A stretch of DNA of 64,000 nt from Archangium sp. (GCA_022843845.1 JALHMW010000015.1:50673-114672); one strand, 5' to 3'; positions 36,222 through 47,075 are shown, counted from the stretch's first letter. Numbers and translations are program-made. The notes: generated from the sequence alone by a model not told the origin.

Positions 36222-36824
36222 TCAGAACGTGTACTGCACGCGCGGGTAGAACCCGAGCGACGGAATGTTCGGGCCGATCACGAAGCGAAACGCGATGTCG
36301 AGACCGATGGAGAAGTGATCCATGTTGGTCGCGTACTCGACCGAGGCGGCCATGCCGACGTTGACGCCACCCGTGACGTCCTCCGTCCCGTTCTTGACCG
36401 GCGCGGGGTCGAGCAACGTCCACCCGGCGAGGACCTTGCCGCCGACATACAAGCGCTCGATCACGCGGTGCAGATAGCCACCCGACGCGCTGACGAAGAT
36501 CAGGGTGAAGTTGTCGGAGAGCGTGCAGGAGTTGTCAGGTTTGAGACCCGACCAGCAGTTCTGTGCGTTCGCGCCGATGGCGACGTGAACGCCGATCGGA
36601 ACGAGGCCTGACCCATTGCCGATCGTCAGCTGGTAGCCGGCGCCGAGCTGCAGGTACGTCTGCAGGTTCGAATAGCCGTTGTCACCACCGAGCGTGAAGA
36701 ACCCGCCGATGTCGGTCTCCGTGAAGAAGCCACGGCGCACCTGCAGTGGAACGCCCTCGGACGGCGTCGCGGCGAACACCGCCGAAGTGAGGGTGAGAGT
36801 CAGCAGGGCTACGAGCTTCCGCAC
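36222..36824 (-). CDS. outer-membrane beta-barrel protein, CglE-like
   Basis: 200 residues from GTG 36824, set by the strong GAGGAGG directly before it. Signal peptide about 1-18 (ending FAA). The phrase LQVRRGFFTETDIGGFFT, the single pair of Cys (NCWSG, SCTLS) and a C-terminal aromatic strand YPRVQYTF indicate an outer-membrane barrel. From memory it resembles the adventurous gliding motility protein CglE of myxobacteria. If so it would belong to the Glt-type motility complex, but no other motility gene is seen here. Confidence 0.6.
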   Translation of the reverse strand: MRKLVALLTLTLTSAVFAATPSEGVPLQVRRGFFTETDIGGFFTLGGDNGYSNLQTYLQLGAGYQLTIGNGSGLVPIGVHVAIGANAQNCWSGLKPDNSCTLSDNFTLIFVSASGGYLHRVIERLYVGGKVLAGWTLLDPAPVKNGTEDVTGGVNVGMAASVEYATNMDHFSIGLDIAFRFVIGPNIPSLGFYPRVQYTF

Positions 36825-36865
36825 AAGTCCTCCTCGATGCACAAACGGCGCGGCACCATACAGGT

Positions 36866-36902
36866 CCGAGGTGGGTCCGCCAACGCCTAAAACTCACCTC
36901 GG
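36866..36902. repeat. inverted repeat between barrel and carboxyltransferase genes
   Basis: CCGAGGTG at 36866-36873 pairs with CACCTCGG at 36895-36902, extendable by one or two weaker pairs, with a 17-21 base loop. There is no clear U-tract in either direction. It follows the carboxyltransferase stop and precedes the barrel gene on the same strand, so it could be a weak terminator, a processing hairpin or an operator. Confidence 0.45.
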
Positions 36903-36922
36903 CGCGATGTTGAGACAGATGT

Positions 36923-38497
36923 TTAGACGGGCAAGACGCCGCGCTTGCGGGTGTTGGGCAGCGCCTGCGCAGGAACGTAGAGGTCGAGCCGGGCTGCCAG
37001 CTCGGCACGCAGGGCCTGGCCAGGAATGATCTCGTCGACGATCAGCTCGCTCGCCAGCTTGAAGATGTCGACGTCCTGGCGGTACTCCTCGCGCAGCTGG
37101 GCGATGTACGCCTGCCGTTCGGGGCCCTCGGGCTTCTCCTGAATCTTGTTGAAGAAGACGGCGTTGACGGCGGCCTCGGGCCCCATCACGGCGATCATCG
37201 AGCCAGGGAGCGCCAACGTGACGTTCGGGTTGAAGCCCGGGCCGCTCATTGCGTAGAGCCCGGCCCCGTAGGCCTTGCGCACGACGACGCAGATGCGCGG
37301 AACGGTCGCTTCGCTCACCGCCGAGATCATCTTCGCGCCCGAGCGGATGATGCCCTGCTTCTCGACCTTCGAGCCGATCATGAAGCCCGGCACGTCAGCG
37401 AGATAGAGGAGCGGAATGTTGAAGGCGTCGCAGAGCCAGATGAAGCGCGCAGCCTTGTCAGCCGAGTCGACGAACAGCACCCCACCCTTGTACTTGGGCT
37501 GGTTGGCGACGATGCCGACGACGTAGCCGTTGATGCGCGCGAGGCCGGTGACGAGCTCCTGGGCGAACAGCTTCTTCACCTCGACCCAGCTGCCTTCGTC
37601 GATCAGCTCGTTGATGAGCGCGTACATGTCGAACGGCTTGTTCTGATCGGCAGGAATGATCGACGCGGCCACGGGCGCCGACGCATCGGGGCTCGGCGGG
37701 AGCGGATCGATCGGCCGGCCCGACGACTTCGGGGCCTTCGGCTCGGCGCGCGGCGGCTTCTCGGAGAAGCTCGACGGCATCAGCTGCACGTACTGGCGCG
37801 CGAACGCGAGGGCCTCTTCTTCCGTCTTCGCGAGCACGTCGCCGCAGCCCGAGACCGAGCAGTGCATCTTGGCGCCGCCCATCTCTTCGAGCGTCACCTT
37901 CTCGCCGATCACCTCGGCGGCCATGCGCGGGCTGCCCAGGTACATCGAGGCATTCCCGTCGACCATGATGACGAGATCGCAGAACGCAGGAATGTACGCG
38001 CCGCCAGCGGCAGACGGCCCGAAGAGCACGCAGATCTGCGGCACCGAGCCCGACAGATGCACCTCGTTGTAGAAGATGCGGCCTGCGCCGCGCCGGCCGG
38101 GGAACATGTCGACCTGGTCGGTGATGCGCGCTCCAGCCGAGTCGACCAGATAGAAGAGCGGCACCTTCAGCTTCGCGGCCGTCTCTTGAATGCGGAGGAT
38201 CTTCTCGACCGTCCGCGCGCCCCACGAGCCGGCCTTCACCGTCGAGTCGTTCGCCATCAGCGCGACCGGGCGGCCCGCGACGCGGCCGAGGCCGGTGATC
38301 ACGCCGTCGGCAGGAAGATCGGGGTCGACGTTGTTGGCGAGCTTGCCTTCTTCGACGAACGAGCCCTGGTCGATCAGCAGCGCGATGCGATCGCGGGCGA
38401 AGAGCTTGCCGACCTCTTTGTTCTTCGCGTGGTACTTGCCCGCCCCGCCCTTCTCGACCCGCTCAACGACCTCGACCAGCTTCTTCGTCATCGACAT
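36923..38497 (-). CDS. acyl-CoA carboxylase carboxyltransferase subunit
   Basis: 524 residues from ATG 38497 (38491 also possible). It transfers CO2 from carboxybiotin to an acyl-CoA. Both halves of the crotonase-like carboxyltransferase fold are present: VDSAGARITDQVDMFPGRRG, GPSAAGGAYIPAFCD, then GFMIGSKVEKQGIIRSGAKM and KAYGAGLYAMSGPGFNP. The wording of the second half and the length fit propionyl-, methylcrotonyl- or geranyl-type subunits rather than AccD of fatty acid synthesis. The biotin carboxylase partner is not in the window. Its substrate is therefore open. Confidence 0.9.
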   Translation of the reverse strand: MSMTKKLVEVVERVEKGGAGKYHAKNKEVGKLFARDRIALLIDQGSFVEEGKLANNVDPDLPADGVITGLGRVAGRPVALMANDSTVKAGSWGARTVEKILRIQETAAKLKVPLFYLVDSAGARITDQVDMFPGRRGAGRIFYNEVHLSGSVPQICVLFGPSAAGGAYIPAFCDLVIMVDGNASMYLGSPRMAAEVIGEKVTLEEMGGAKMHCSVSGCGDVLAKTEEEALAFARQYVQLMPSSFSEKPPRAEPKAPKSSGRPIDPLPPSPDASAPVAASIIPADQNKPFDMYALINELIDEGSWVEVKKLFAQELVTGLARINGYVVGIVANQPKYKGGVLFVDSADKAARFIWLCDAFNIPLLYLADVPGFMIGSKVEKQGIIRSGAKMISAVSEATVPRICVVVRKAYGAGLYAMSGPGFNPNVTLALPGSMIAVMGPEAAVNAVFFNKIQEKPEGPERQAYIAQLREEYRQDVDIFKLASELIVDEIIPGQALRAELAARLDLYVPAQALPNTRKRGVLPV

Positions 38498-38590
38498 GCG
38501 CGGGGCTGTACACACGTCGCGACTGCTTGTCAGCGGGCATTCACGGCCCTTCAGGCGTTCCAAACCACGCAGACGTTTTGGAGCGGGACG

Positions 38591-39358
38591 TCACTTCCCC
38601 TTGAAGACCGGGGGGCGCTTCTCGGCGAACGCCTTGAGGCCCTCGAGGCGATCCTCGGTGCCGAGCGTGCGCTGGTAGTACCGCTGCTCGAGCGCGAGGC
38701 CCGAGTCGAGGTCGAGGTGGGCGCCGTCGTCGATGGCGTGCTTGGCGAGCCCGACGGCCAGCGGCGCGTTCTCGACGATGTTCTTCGCGACGTGCATCGC
38801 GTCGTCGATGTCGCCGACCCGGTTGACGAGGCCGAGCCGCGCCGCCTCTTCCGCGCCGACGCGCCGGCCGGTGAGGATGAGATCCTTGGCGGCGCCCTTG
38901 CCGATCAGCCGAGGCAAGCGCTGCGTCCCACCGCCACCCGGAATGATGCCGAGCTTCACCTCGGTCAGGCCCATCTCGGCCGCTTCATCCATCACGCGCA
39001 GATCGCACGAGAGCGCCAGCTCGGTGCCGCCACCGAACGCGGCGCCATTGATGAAGGCGACGAACGCACAGTCGCACAGCTCGATCGCCCTGAACGTCGC
39101 GCGGAGCGCGTCGAGGAACCCGCGCACCTCGCCGTCCGACATGCCGGCGCGCTCCTTCAGGTCGGCGCCTGCGCAGAACGCTTTGCTTCCAGCGCCGGTC
39201 AGCACCACGGCCCGCACGGAGCGCTCGGCGCCACTGACTCTCGCGACGTGTTGAGCGAGCTCGGCCACCATCGCGCGCGAGAGCGCGTTTCGCCTCGCCT
39301 CACCGTTGATCGTCCACCGCTCGACCGCCCCGAACGTCTCGATGCTGAATTCAGCCAT
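38591..39358 (-). CDS. enoyl-CoA hydratase/isomerase (crotonase)
   Basis: 255 residues from ATG 39358. Crotonase fold: oxyanion region [32 protein letters not shown] and [20 protein letters not shown]. Both glutamates used for hydration in classic enoyl-CoA hydratase are present (GGGTEL and TEVKLG). It shares strand with the carboxyltransferase 93 bases downstream, and the two could serve one branched-chain, lysine or propionate catabolic route, but substrate is not defined. Confidence 0.93.
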   Translation of the reverse strand: MAEFSIETFGAVERWTINGEARRNALSRAMVAELAQHVARVSGAERSVRAVVLTGAGSKAFCAGADLKERAGMSDGEVRGFLDALRATFRAIELCDCAFVAFINGAAFGGGTELALSCDLRVMDEAAEMGLTEVKLGIIPGGGGTQRLPRLIGKGAAKDLILTGRRVGAEEAARLGLVNRVGDIDDAMHVAKNIVENAPLAVGLAKHAIDDGAHLDLDSGLALEQRYYQRTLGTEDRLEGLKAFAEKRPPVFKGK

Positions 39359-39393
39359 GGTGAAGGCTCCGGCTTTCCATATTGTCTGGCGCC

Positions 39394-41283
39394 ATGAAGG
39401 CGCCCTCCTCACGGTGGATATACCGGCTCGCTGCGTTCGTCCCGCTCCTCGGCATGGTGGCTGCTCCCGCGTTCGCGCGCGTCGGAAGCGGAGAGAGTTA
39501 CGACTCGGGACGGAGCTCGGGCGGCGGCGACGACGGCGCGCTGATCGAGATCGCGTTCCTGCTCATTCGGGTCGCCTTCGAGCACCCGTGCATCGGCATT
39601 CCGCTCCTGATCGTCTTCGCGGGCGGTGTCTGGTGGTGGAAGCGACAGGAAGGCTCGGCCTCGACCCGGCACGCGCTCGACGCCGCGGAAGCCCAGCGCC
39701 GCACGACGGTGAGCGCACGTGACGCCGAGGGCTGGGTCGGTGCCCTGCGCGCGAAGGACCCCCAGTTCGAGCTCATGGGCTTCTTCGATCGCACCAGGAA
39801 GTTGTTCGTCGACGTGCAGGAGGCCTGGTTTCGCCGCTCGCTCGAGCCCGTGCGCCGGTTCCTGTCGGACTCGACGTACACGCGACTGACGACCCAGCTG
39901 CAGCTCATGCACGTCAACGGCGTGCGCGACGCAATCGCCGACGTGCAGGTGCTCGACCTGCAGATCATCGGGCTGGAGCAGACGCCGTTCTTCGACAGCG
40001 TGCATGTCCGGGTGAAGGCTTCGATGCGCGACGACGACGCGCCTGTGTCTGCGAGCGACGACGACGCGCGCGCGCTGGCCCAGAAGAAGGCGCCAGAGGC
40101 GTTCACCGAGGTGTGGACGTTCGTGCGACGCCCCGGAGTGACGACCGACGCCTCGAAGGATCTCGCACAGGGCTTCTGCCCGAACTGCGGAGCGCCCTTC
40201 ACCGGCGGCGCCGCGAACACCTGCGAGCACTGCCAGGCGATCGTCAACAGCGGCAACTACGACTGGGTGCTCGCGGAGATCACCCAGGGCAGCGAGTACG
40301 TCGGCGCCAACGCAGCCGTCGATGGCCTCGCGCGCGCTCGTCAACGGGATCCAGAGCTCACCACCGAGGTGCTGGAGGATCGCGCCTCGCTCGTGTTCTG
40401 GAAGTGGATCGAGGCGCAGGTCGCGAACGACGCGGGCCGACTGGCGAAGGTCGCGGTGCCCGAGTTCGTCGAGCGGCTGCGGGCCGATCTCGGCGCGTTG
40501 TCCGCCAGCGGCCGGCAGAAGGTGTTTCTCGAGTGCGCCGTCGGTGCGGTGAACACGCTCTCGATCGCCGACGACGGAGAGAACGAGTTGGCGAACATCG
40601 AGCTTCGCTGGAGCGCGAAGAGCGGGATCGGGCCCAAAGGCCAGAAGCCGCCGACGCTCCCGTCGGTGCCTCAGCGGTGGATCTTCACCCTGGTGCGGAA
40701 GGCCGGCGCGGCGACGCCGAGCAAGGCGGGCGTCTCGACCTCACGGTGCCCGAACTGCAGCGCGCCGCTGTCCGACAACGGCTCGACCTCGTGCGAGTTC
40801 TGCGGCACGGCGCTGGCGAGCGGAGAGCGCGACTGGGTGCTTCGTGAGGTGAGCTCGTGGGAGGCGTTCGGATCGAGGCGCCCAGCAGGGTCTCCCTCCG
40901 CGCCGCGCCCCGCGTCAGCCCGGGTTCCTGATCGTGAGGAGCGTGAGCGGCTGCTGTACCTGATGGCAGCGATGGCCGCGGCGGACGGCGTCGTGGACGC
41001 CAATGAGCGCAAGCTGCTCAAGATGTGCTCGGAGCGCTGGAGCGTGCCGTGGGCCAACGTCGAGCTCGCGCTGAACGCCGGCTCGGGGTTGTTCGACAAG
41101 CTCGCCGCACGCGGGTCGGCCGAGGCCGAGACGTTCATGAAGGAGCTGATCGCGATGGCGCTCGTCGACGGGAAGATCGATCGCAAGGAGCGCAAGCTGC
41201 TCGAAGCGGCCGCCGGTCATCTCGGGCTCGGCGGCCGGCTCGACGAGTTCTTGAAGGCCGTCAGCTCGCCAGACCGGCGCTGA
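39394..41283 (+). CDS. exported protein with two Tim44-like/zinc-ribbon units and a TerB-like domain
   Basis: 629 residues from ATG 39394 rather than a TTG 12 bases upstream. A signal or first helix ([19 protein letters not shown]) and a second membrane helix (about 58-76) precede two repeats. Each joins a Tim44-like domain (first: [20 protein letters not shown]) to a four-Cys zinc ribbon (FCPNCGAPF with [13 protein letters not shown] with CEFC) and the phrase DWVLxE. The C-terminal 110 residues form a TerB-like domain with two DGxxDxxERKLL motifs, metal-binding in TerB. An unusual combination; role unknown, perhaps sensing stress at the membrane. Confidence 0.75.
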   Translation: MKAPSSRWIYRLAAFVPLLGMVAAPAFARVGSGESYDSGRSSGGGDDGALIEIAFLLIRVAFEHPCIGIPLLIVFAGGVWWWKRQEGSASTRHALDAAEAQRRTTVSARDAEGWVGALRAKDPQFELMGFFDRTRKLFVDVQEAWFRRSLEPVRRFLSDSTYTRLTTQLQLMHVNGVRDAIADVQVLDLQIIGLEQTPFFDSVHVRVKASMRDDDAPVSASDDDARALAQKKAPEAFTEVWTFVRRPGVTTDASKDLAQGFCPNCGAPFTGGAANTCEHCQAIVNSGNYDWVLAEITQGSEYVGANAAVDGLARARQRDPELTTEVLEDRASLVFWKWIEAQVANDAGRLAKVAVPEFVERLRADLGALSASGRQKVFLECAVGAVNTLSIADDGENELANIELRWSAKSGIGPKGQKPPTLPSVPQRWIFTLVRKAGAATPSKAGVSTSRCPNCSAPLSDNGSTSCEFCGTALASGERDWVLREVSSWEAFGSRRPAGSPSAPRPASARVPDREERERLLYLMAAMAAADGVVDANERKLLKMCSERWSVPWANVELALNAGSGLFDKLAARGSAEAETFMKELIAMALVDGKIDRKERKLLEAAAGHLGLGGRLDEFLKAVSSPDRR

Positions 41284-42586
41284 GACGCTGGTGCGTCAGC
41301 GAGGCTTGAATCGAGTTGGCGTCTTCGAGCTGGCTCGCCGCTGCTTCGATGCAGTCACGGAGGCTCCCTGCCACACGCTTCCCCTTCGTCCACTGGGTAG
41401 CGCTGGCCTCGACGCTCGCGAAGCTGGTGCCGAGCTTCCCTTCGAAGCCGAGCACGCCGAGCTCGCCTTCGAACGCCCACTCTGCGTCAAGCAACGGCTT
41501 CGCCAGGCCCCCGAGGCTGCCCGACAGCAACGCATCAAGCGACTTGCCCGGCTCGAGGGGGATCTCGGCGGTCACCTTCGCACGAACGCTGTTGTTGATG
41601 AGCGTCATCGCTTTGGTCTCGACCTCGACTTCAGCCACCACGACGCGGGTGATCGGCAGCCGCGCCAACGCCTTCGCGGCTTCTTCTGGGCCAAGTTCGC
41701 CACGCGCGAGCCTGGCCTTCAGCTCGGCAGGCAGAACGCAGCGCTCTTCCAGCCTGAACGAGACCTTCGCTTCGGCCTTGCCACCGAACCGACCCTCGAA
41801 CTGCTTCGCGATGGCCCCGCCTGGGCCGAGATCGAGCGAGCCTTCGATCTCGCCTTTGCCATCGAACCGGGTCGAGAGGCACGCTGAGCCTGCGTCGAGA
41901 TCGATCGTGAGTTCCCTCGCAGCGAGGCCTTCCACCTTCGCCTCGCGCTTCGTCCCCGTCCACGCGGCGGCCGGGTCGTGAGCGCCGACCCCGGCCTCGA
42001 GCATGCCGCGCAGGTCGCACTTCACCTCGCTGATGTTCTTCCGATAGTGCCCGAGCCGCTCCAGTGCATCGCGCGAGGTGCCCGTGACAGCATCGGCGAC
42101 GGCGACGAATGGCATGAAGGTGCTCGTCGTTCCGACGGCCACGGCCCCGAGTGCTCCGATGGCCTGCACGAGGTCGGCTACAGCCTCGGGCGTGTTCAGG
42201 ACGAACTTCGTGCCCGCGGCGACACCGATCATCGCTTTCCGCCGCTCGTCGCCACCGCCAACGCCGAAGGAATCAAAGACCTCGACCTCGTACTTCCCAT
42301 CGTCGCGGCGAGAGACGCTCAGTTTCCCTTCCCCCTTGGCCGCAAAGCCATCGGCGGCAGCGCTCGCTTTGCAGACGACTTCGAGTGATTGGTTGAAGCC
42401 GAGCTTTGCCACAGGGAGCGTGAGCAGCTCTTCGCCAACACCAAGAGAGGCGCGTGCGTAGCTCCGCTCCGCGGCTTCGACCTTGTTCGATTCGATCGTG
42501 CAGACCGCGCGGCCGGGCGTCGCTTCGGCGGTCTCCGTCGACGCTGCGAGGCCATTCGTCGTTGCGGTCGGGGTGATTCGTGACAT
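41261..42586 (-). CDS. protein of unknown function
   Basis: 441 residues from ATG 42586. No export signal at the start. Several stretches alternate polar and hydrophobic residues in beta-rich fashion (KAEAKVSFRLEERC, VVVAEVEVETKAMT), separated by a hydrophobic segment around 122-170 (QAIGALGAVAVGTTSTFMPFVAVADAV). Five or six scattered Cys. No domain recognised. It overlaps the convergent TerB-domain gene by 23 bases and follows a small lipoprotein gene by 70 bases. Confidence 0.55.
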   Translation of the reverse strand: MSRITPTATTNGLAASTETAEATPGRAVCTIESNKVEAAERSYARASLGVGEELLTLPVAKLGFNQSLEVVCKASAAADGFAAKGEGKLSVSRRDDGKYEVEVFDSFGVGGGDERRKAMIGVAAGTKFVLNTPEAVADLVQAIGALGAVAVGTTSTFMPFVAVADAVTGTSRDALERLGHYRKNISEVKCDLRGMLEAGVGAHDPAAAWTGTKREAKVEGLAARELTIDLDAGSACLSTRFDGKGEIEGSLDLGPGGAIAKQFEGRFGGKAEAKVSFRLEERCVLPAELKARLARGELGPEEAAKALARLPITRVVVAEVEVETKAMTLINNSVRAKVTAEIPLEPGKSLDALLSGSLGGLAKPLLDAEWAFEGELGVLGFEGKLGTSFASVEASATQWTKGKRVAGSLRDCIEAAASQLEDANSIQASLTHQRLSAGLAS

Positions 42587-42656
42587 GGGCGCGGCTCCGG
42601 GACAACGGGGAGCAGGGCCTCAGTTCATGGGCGATGCCGACCGCAACGCGCTGGAA

Positions 42657-43088
42657 CTACTTCGCGCCAGCGTCTCCATCCAACGACGTCACGTGCCACC
42701 CGTCGGACTCCCGGACAGCCAGCGCGACGCGGCCCTCGGCGACGACGACGCTGGCGCGATCACCCGTGAGTTGCAGCGGCCGCGCGAGCGCGACCTTCAG
42801 CCGGCTCACCAGGGCCACGCCGCGCGGCTCGAGGGCGAAGTCTGCTTTGAGCCGATCGGGAGAGTAGCGACGCTTCAACGTCGCATCGAGCAGGCGGAAG
42901 GCACCGTCGAAGTCGCTGCGCTCCACGGCATCGACGAAGGCCGCGAGGGCTGCGCGTGCCTCTGCTTCGACCTCAGGCGTCTTCGCCGGAGTCACGGCCC
43001 GTTCGGCGCAGGGCTTCGGGTCTGGCTGGCGAACGAACTCCGCGCCGACACAGCCGGTCATCACCAGCAGGAGCGCGGCTCGACTCAC
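42657..43088 (-). CDS. small lipoprotein
   Basis: 143 residues from GTG 43088, which overlaps the upstream stop (GTGA). Lipobox VMTGC. The mature part begins with a Pro-rich piece and then a domain (about 45-140: AALAAFVDAVERSDFDGAFRLLDATLKRRY ... VVVAEGRVALAVRESDGWHV, in pieces) resembling small NTF2-like or SnoaL-like lipoproteins with a Tyr/Trp pocket. Function unknown. Co-transcribed with the small membrane protein upstream. Confidence 0.55.
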   Translation of the reverse strand: MSRAALLLVMTGCVGAEFVRQPDPKPCAERAVTPAKTPEVEAEARAALAAFVDAVERSDFDGAFRLLDATLKRRYSPDRLKADFALEPRGVALVSRLKVALARPLQLTGDRASVVVAEGRVALAVRESDGWHVTSLDGDAGAK

Positions 43089-43327
43089 GGGCTCCCCGCG
43101 TCACCTACCTCGATCATCGGCGCGATCATCACCTTCTCGACCCGACGATCCATCGGCATGGCGTTGAGGCCCTTCTGAAGCCGTGGGTCCACGAACATCT
43201 CGGCGCCAGGCATCACGCCCGCGTCGACCGCGGCAGCCGGCGAGGACGCGCTGCGCTCCCAGAGGGCCAACACCAGAACGGTGATGGCGAAACCAATGAC
43301 CGCTCCAAGCGCAACTGTTCGCGTCAT
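43085..43327 (-). CDS. short single-helix membrane protein
   Basis: 80 residues from ATG 43327; a GTG 9 bases upstream also has GAGGG close by, so the start is not sure. One membrane helix (about 5-25: [19 protein letters not shown]) anchors a short Met/Ala/Pro-rich tail ([20 protein letters not shown]). It overlaps the lipoprotein gene by 4 bases and is divergent from hutU. No family recognised; the pair may act together. Confidence 0.5.
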   Translation of the reverse strand: MTRTVALGAVIGFAITVLVLALWERSASSPAAAVDAGVMPGAEMFVDPRLQKGLNAMPMDRRVEKVMIAPMIEVGDAGSP

Positions 43328-43376
43328 GCGCGGCACATTCCCTCAGACTCGGCCTCGTGGTCTAGGGTGGTTTTCC

Positions 43377-45041
43377 ATGACGAGTGGACCCCGAGAAGTG
43401 CGAGCCCCCCGCGGCTCGGAGTTGTCGTGCAAGGGCTGGGTGCAGGAAGCCGCCTTGCGCATGTTGATGAACAACCTCGACCCTGATGTCGCCGAGCGGC
43501 CGCAGGATCTGGTCGTCTACGGAGGCACCGGGAAGGCTGCGCGAGACTGGCCGAGCTTCGATCGCATCGTCGCGGCGCTGCGGAACCTCAACGACGACGA
43601 GACGCTGCTCGTTCAGTCGGGCAAGCCGGTTGGCATTCTGAAGAGCCACCCCGACGCGCCGCGCGTGTTGATCGCGAACTCGAACCTCGTCGGCAAGTGG
43701 GCCACCTGGGAGCACTTCCGCGAGCTCGAGCAGAAAGGCCTGATGATGTACGGCCAGATGACGGCCGGCTCGTGGATCTACATCGGAACGCAGGGGATTC
43801 TGCAGGGCACGTACGAGACCTTCGTACAGGCAGGCCGCACGCACTTCGGCTCGCCGGATCTCGCTGGTCGCGTCGTCCTCACCGGCGGCCTTGGCGGCAT
43901 GGGTGGCGCGCAGCCGCTCGCGTGCACGATGGCTGGCGGCGTGATGTTGGCCGTCGAGGTCGATCCGACGCGCGCACAGCGTCGCATCGAGACGAAGTAC
44001 CTCGACGTGATCGCGAAGGATCTCGACGACGCCCTCGCGCTGGTAGCCGACGCGAAGCAGAAACGAATCGCGCGATCGATCGGCGTGATCGGCAACTGCG
44101 CTGACGTGCTGCCTGAATTGCTCAAGCGCGGCTTCAAGCCCGACCTCGTCACCGATCAGACGAGCGCACACGATCCGCTCGGTGGGTACGTGCCCAACGG
44201 CATGTCGCTGCACGAGGCGGCAGCCCTGCGCGTGAAGGGCCCGAAGGCCTACGTCGAGAAGTCGTACCAGGCGATGGCCGAGCACGTGCGCGCGATGCTG
44301 GCGTTCCAGGAGGCCGGCGCCCACGTGTTCGACTACGGCAACAACCTTCGCGCTGGTGCTCAGCAAGCTGGCGTGACGAACGCCTTCGAGTTCCCCGGGT
44401 TCGTGCCCGCGTACATCCGGCCGATGTTCTGCCGCGGCGAAGGCCCGTTCCGCTGGGTGGCCCTCTCGGGTGATCCAGCCGACATCGCCGTGACCGATCG
44501 CGCGCTGATCGAGCTCTTCCCGCACAAGGAGCACATGGTGCGCTGGCTGAAGCTCGCCGCCGAGAAGGTGAAGTTCCAGGGGCTGCCGGCGCGCATCTGC
44601 TGGCTCGGGTACGGCGAGCGCGACAAGGCCGGGCTGATGTTCAACGAGCTGGTCCGCACGGGAAAGGTCAAGGCGCCGATCGTGATCGGCCGCGACCACC
44701 TCGATTGCGGCTCCGTCGCGTCGCCGAACCGCGAGACCGAAGCGATGAAGGACGGCACTGACGCCGTCGCTGACTGGCCCATCCTCAACGCGATGATCAA
44801 CGCGGTGAACGGCGCGAGCTGGGTCTCGCTCCACCACGGTGGCGGCGTCGGCATCGGCTACTCGATCCACTCCGGCCAGGTGATCGTCGCGGACGGCACC
44901 GAGGCGGCGGCGAGACGCATTCAGCGCGTGCTCTCGAGCGATCCTGCGATGGGCGTCCTGCGGCACGCCGACGCTGGCTACGACGAAGCCATCGCGTGCG
45001 CGAAGGAGCGCGGCGTCAGAGTGCCCGGGCTGACCGCGTGA
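43377..45041 (+). CDS. hutU: urocanate hydratase
   Basis: 554 residues, full length, from ATG 43377. It hydrates urocanate to imidazolone propionate using tightly bound NAD+, step 2 of histidine breakdown. Signatures: [94 protein letters not shown]. The stop overlaps the hutI start (GTGA), so the two enzymes are translationally coupled. No histidine ammonia-lyase gene is in the window. Confidence 0.97.
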   Translation: MTSGPREVRAPRGSELSCKGWVQEAALRMLMNNLDPDVAERPQDLVVYGGTGKAARDWPSFDRIVAALRNLNDDETLLVQSGKPVGILKSHPDAPRVLIANSNLVGKWATWEHFRELEQKGLMMYGQMTAGSWIYIGTQGILQGTYETFVQAGRTHFGSPDLAGRVVLTGGLGGMGGAQPLACTMAGGVMLAVEVDPTRAQRRIETKYLDVIAKDLDDALALVADAKQKRIARSIGVIGNCADVLPELLKRGFKPDLVTDQTSAHDPLGGYVPNGMSLHEAAALRVKGPKAYVEKSYQAMAEHVRAMLAFQEAGAHVFDYGNNLRAGAQQAGVTNAFEFPGFVPAYIRPMFCRGEGPFRWVALSGDPADIAVTDRALIELFPHKEHMVRWLKLAAEKVKFQGLPARICWLGYGERDKAGLMFNELVRTGKVKAPIVIGRDHLDCGSVASPNRETEAMKDGTDAVADWPILNAMINAVNGASWVSLHHGGGVGIGYSIHSGQVIVADGTEAAARRIQRVLSSDPAMGVLRHADAGYDEAIACAKERGVRVPGLTA

Positions 45042-46264
45042 TCGAGCTCGTCGTTCGCAACACGTCCGAGGTCGTCACCTGCGACGGGGCGCTCGGCGGG
45101 CGCGCGGAAGACACGCTCGGCCGGATTCCACGCGGGGCCATCGGCGTCGAGAACGGGCGCGTCGTCTTCGTGGGGCCTGAAGCCGACCTGCCCGCCGTGA
45201 CGAAGGAGACGGTCGTCATCGACGCTCACGGCGGCTTCGTCGGCCCGGGCTTCGTCGACTGTCACACCCACGTCGTGTTCGCGGGCGATCGCAGCGACGA
45301 GTTCGAGCAGCGCTGCCAGGGGAAGACGTACCTCGAGATCGCCGCCGCTGGCGGAGGCATCGCGCGCACCGTGACCGCGACGCGGAACGCGACCGAAGCC
45401 GAGTTGGTCGCGCTGGCGACGCCGCGCCTGGCTCGACTCCTCGCGCAAGGCGTGACGACCGCTGAGGTGAAGAGCGGCTACGGCCTCGATGCCGAGTCGG
45501 AGCTCCGCATGCTGCGCGCGATCGCCCGGCTCGGCTCAGGCCAACCCGTCGAGCTGGTCGCGACGTTCCTGGGACTTCACGCGGTGCCAGCCGAGTACAA
45601 GGAGCGTCGCGACGAGTGGGTTCGTCTCTGTATCGACGAGCTGCTCCCCGTCATCGCGCGAGATCGACTCGCCGCGGCCTGCGACATCTTCGTCGAGCAG
45701 AGCGCCTTCACCCACGACGAGGCCCGACGACTTGGCGCGAAGGCTCGATCGCTGGGAATGCCGCTGCGGCTCCACGTCGATCAGCTGACGGCGAACGGAG
45801 GCGCGCAGCTCGCAGCAGAGCTCGGCGCCGTCACCGCCGATCACCTGGAGCAAATCTCGGCCGACGGCATCGCCGCGCTGAAGCGAAGTGGAACCATCGC
45901 CGTGTTGGCGCCAACGTCGACCCTGTTCGCGCGAGCAAAGCCGTACGCGCCAGGCCGTACACTCCGTGACGCTGGCGTGCCCGTGGCGCTCTGCACGAAC
46001 TGCAACCCGGGCTCTTCGAACTCCGAGAACGTCAGCCTCGCGATGGGCCTGGCCTGCATCGAGAACGGGCTGACGCCGGCCGAGGCCTACCTTGGCTTCA
46101 CCCGAATCGGCGCAATGGCGATCAGCCGACCCGAGCTGGGCCGAATCACGGTTGGTGGCCCCGCCGACCTCGTGGTGTTCGCGTGTGAGTCGTACCGCAC
46201 CCTGCCCTACCACCTCGGAACGAACGAGGCCGCGCACACCATCAAGCGTGGCCGGCGGGTCTGA
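45038..46264 (+). CDS. hutI: imidazolonepropionase
   Basis: 408 residues from GTG 45038. It opens the imidazolone ring to N-formimino-glutamate, step 3 of histidine degradation. Amidohydrolase metal site [10 protein letters not shown] near residue 80; family phrases [23 protein letters not shown], and [16 protein letters not shown]. Directly coupled to hutU by a 4-base overlap. The later steps are not encoded in view. Confidence 0.96.
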   Translation: MIELVVRNTSEVVTCDGALGGRAEDTLGRIPRGAIGVENGRVVFVGPEADLPAVTKETVVIDAHGGFVGPGFVDCHTHVVFAGDRSDEFEQRCQGKTYLEIAAAGGGIARTVTATRNATEAELVALATPRLARLLAQGVTTAEVKSGYGLDAESELRMLRAIARLGSGQPVELVATFLGLHAVPAEYKERRDEWVRLCIDELLPVIARDRLAAACDIFVEQSAFTHDEARRLGAKARSLGMPLRLHVDQLTANGGAQLAAELGAVTADHLEQISADGIAALKRSGTIAVLAPTSTLFARAKPYAPGRTLRDAGVPVALCTNCNPGSSNSENVSLAMGLACIENGLTPAEAYLGFTRIGAMAISRPELGRITVGGPADLVVFACESYRTLPYHLGTNEAAHTIKRGRRV

Positions 46265-46337
46265 GTGGGCAGGCCGCTCTCGTGCTGACGAGGGTCCGCG
46301 GTGGTATGACTGACAGGGTCCGAGGAGGCAGTCCCCG

Positions 46338-47075
46338 ATGTGCCGGTTGTTCGCCGTTCTCGCTGAGCGTCCCGTGCGGGTGCACCGTGCCTTCGACGCG
46401 CTCAAACGCCAGGCGCTCGAGCACAAAGATGGCTGGGGCATCGCGCGCTTCGACGACGTTGGAGTTCCACACCTCGAGGTGAACGTCACGCCGGCGCACG
46501 CCTGCGCGCGCTTCCGTCAGCTCGGTGAAGAGCTCGCGACGCAGTCGCTCATCACGCACATCAGGCTCGCGTCGGTGGGCTCCGTCACAGAGCAGAACGC
46601 GCACCCGTTCTTCGCGCGCGGCTGGGCGTTCATGCACAACGGCACCGTCGCCAACTTCTCGAAGCACCGCGACGCCATTCGCAGCCACATCGCCGGGCAC
46701 CACCTCGAACAGATTCGGGGCGAGACCGACAGCGAGACGTGCTTCGCCTTGTTCCGCACCGTGCTCGACGGGCTGGAGCAGCCGGGCGTCGACGACATGA
46801 AGCGCGCGCTGGCCCGGGTGATGACGACGGTCTCGGTGATCACCGATCACGGCAAGGCCCGCTCCGCGATGAACTTCCTGGTGACCGACGGCCGGCGAAT
46901 GGTGGCCGTTCGACGTGGTCGAACCTTGTTCCGCTCTTCAGAAGGCGGCGCTCACTTCATCGCCAGTGAGCGCCTCTGGGACGACGGGGTGTGGCACGAG
47001 GTGCCTGAAGAAGGCGTCGTCGGCATCGACGAACGCCTCGACGTCAGGCTCTCGAAGGTCTCGGATTGGGTGTGA
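46338..47075 (+). CDS. class II glutamine amidotransferase
   Basis: 245 residues; GAGGAGG precedes the ATG. Cys2 becomes the N-terminal nucleophile after Met removal (MCRLFAVLAE). Further family motifs: DGWGIARF, HIRLAS, AHPFFARGWAFMHNGTV and SDSET-like GETDSET. This is the stand-alone Ntn amidotransferase type (YafJ/EgtC-like), which releases ammonia from glutamine or a gamma-glutamyl amide. It follows hutI by 73 bases, but a role in histidine breakdown is not obvious. Confidence 0.9.
   Translation: MCRLFAVLAERPVRVHRAFDALKRQALEHKDGWGIARFDDVGVPHLEVNVTPAHACARFRQLGEELATQSLITHIRLASVGSVTEQNAHPFFARGWAFMHNGTVANFSKHRDAIRSHIAGHHLEQIRGETDSETCFALFRTVLDGLEQPGVDDMKRALARVMTTVSVITDHGKARSAMNFLVTDGRRMVAVRRGRTLFRSSEGGAHFIASERLWDDGVWHEVPEEGVVGIDERLDVRLSKVSDWV

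Noticed and set aside
43281..43376. N-terminal extension of urocanate hydratase
   Set aside because: It would overlap the divergent small membrane gene; the ATG at 43377 gives normal length.
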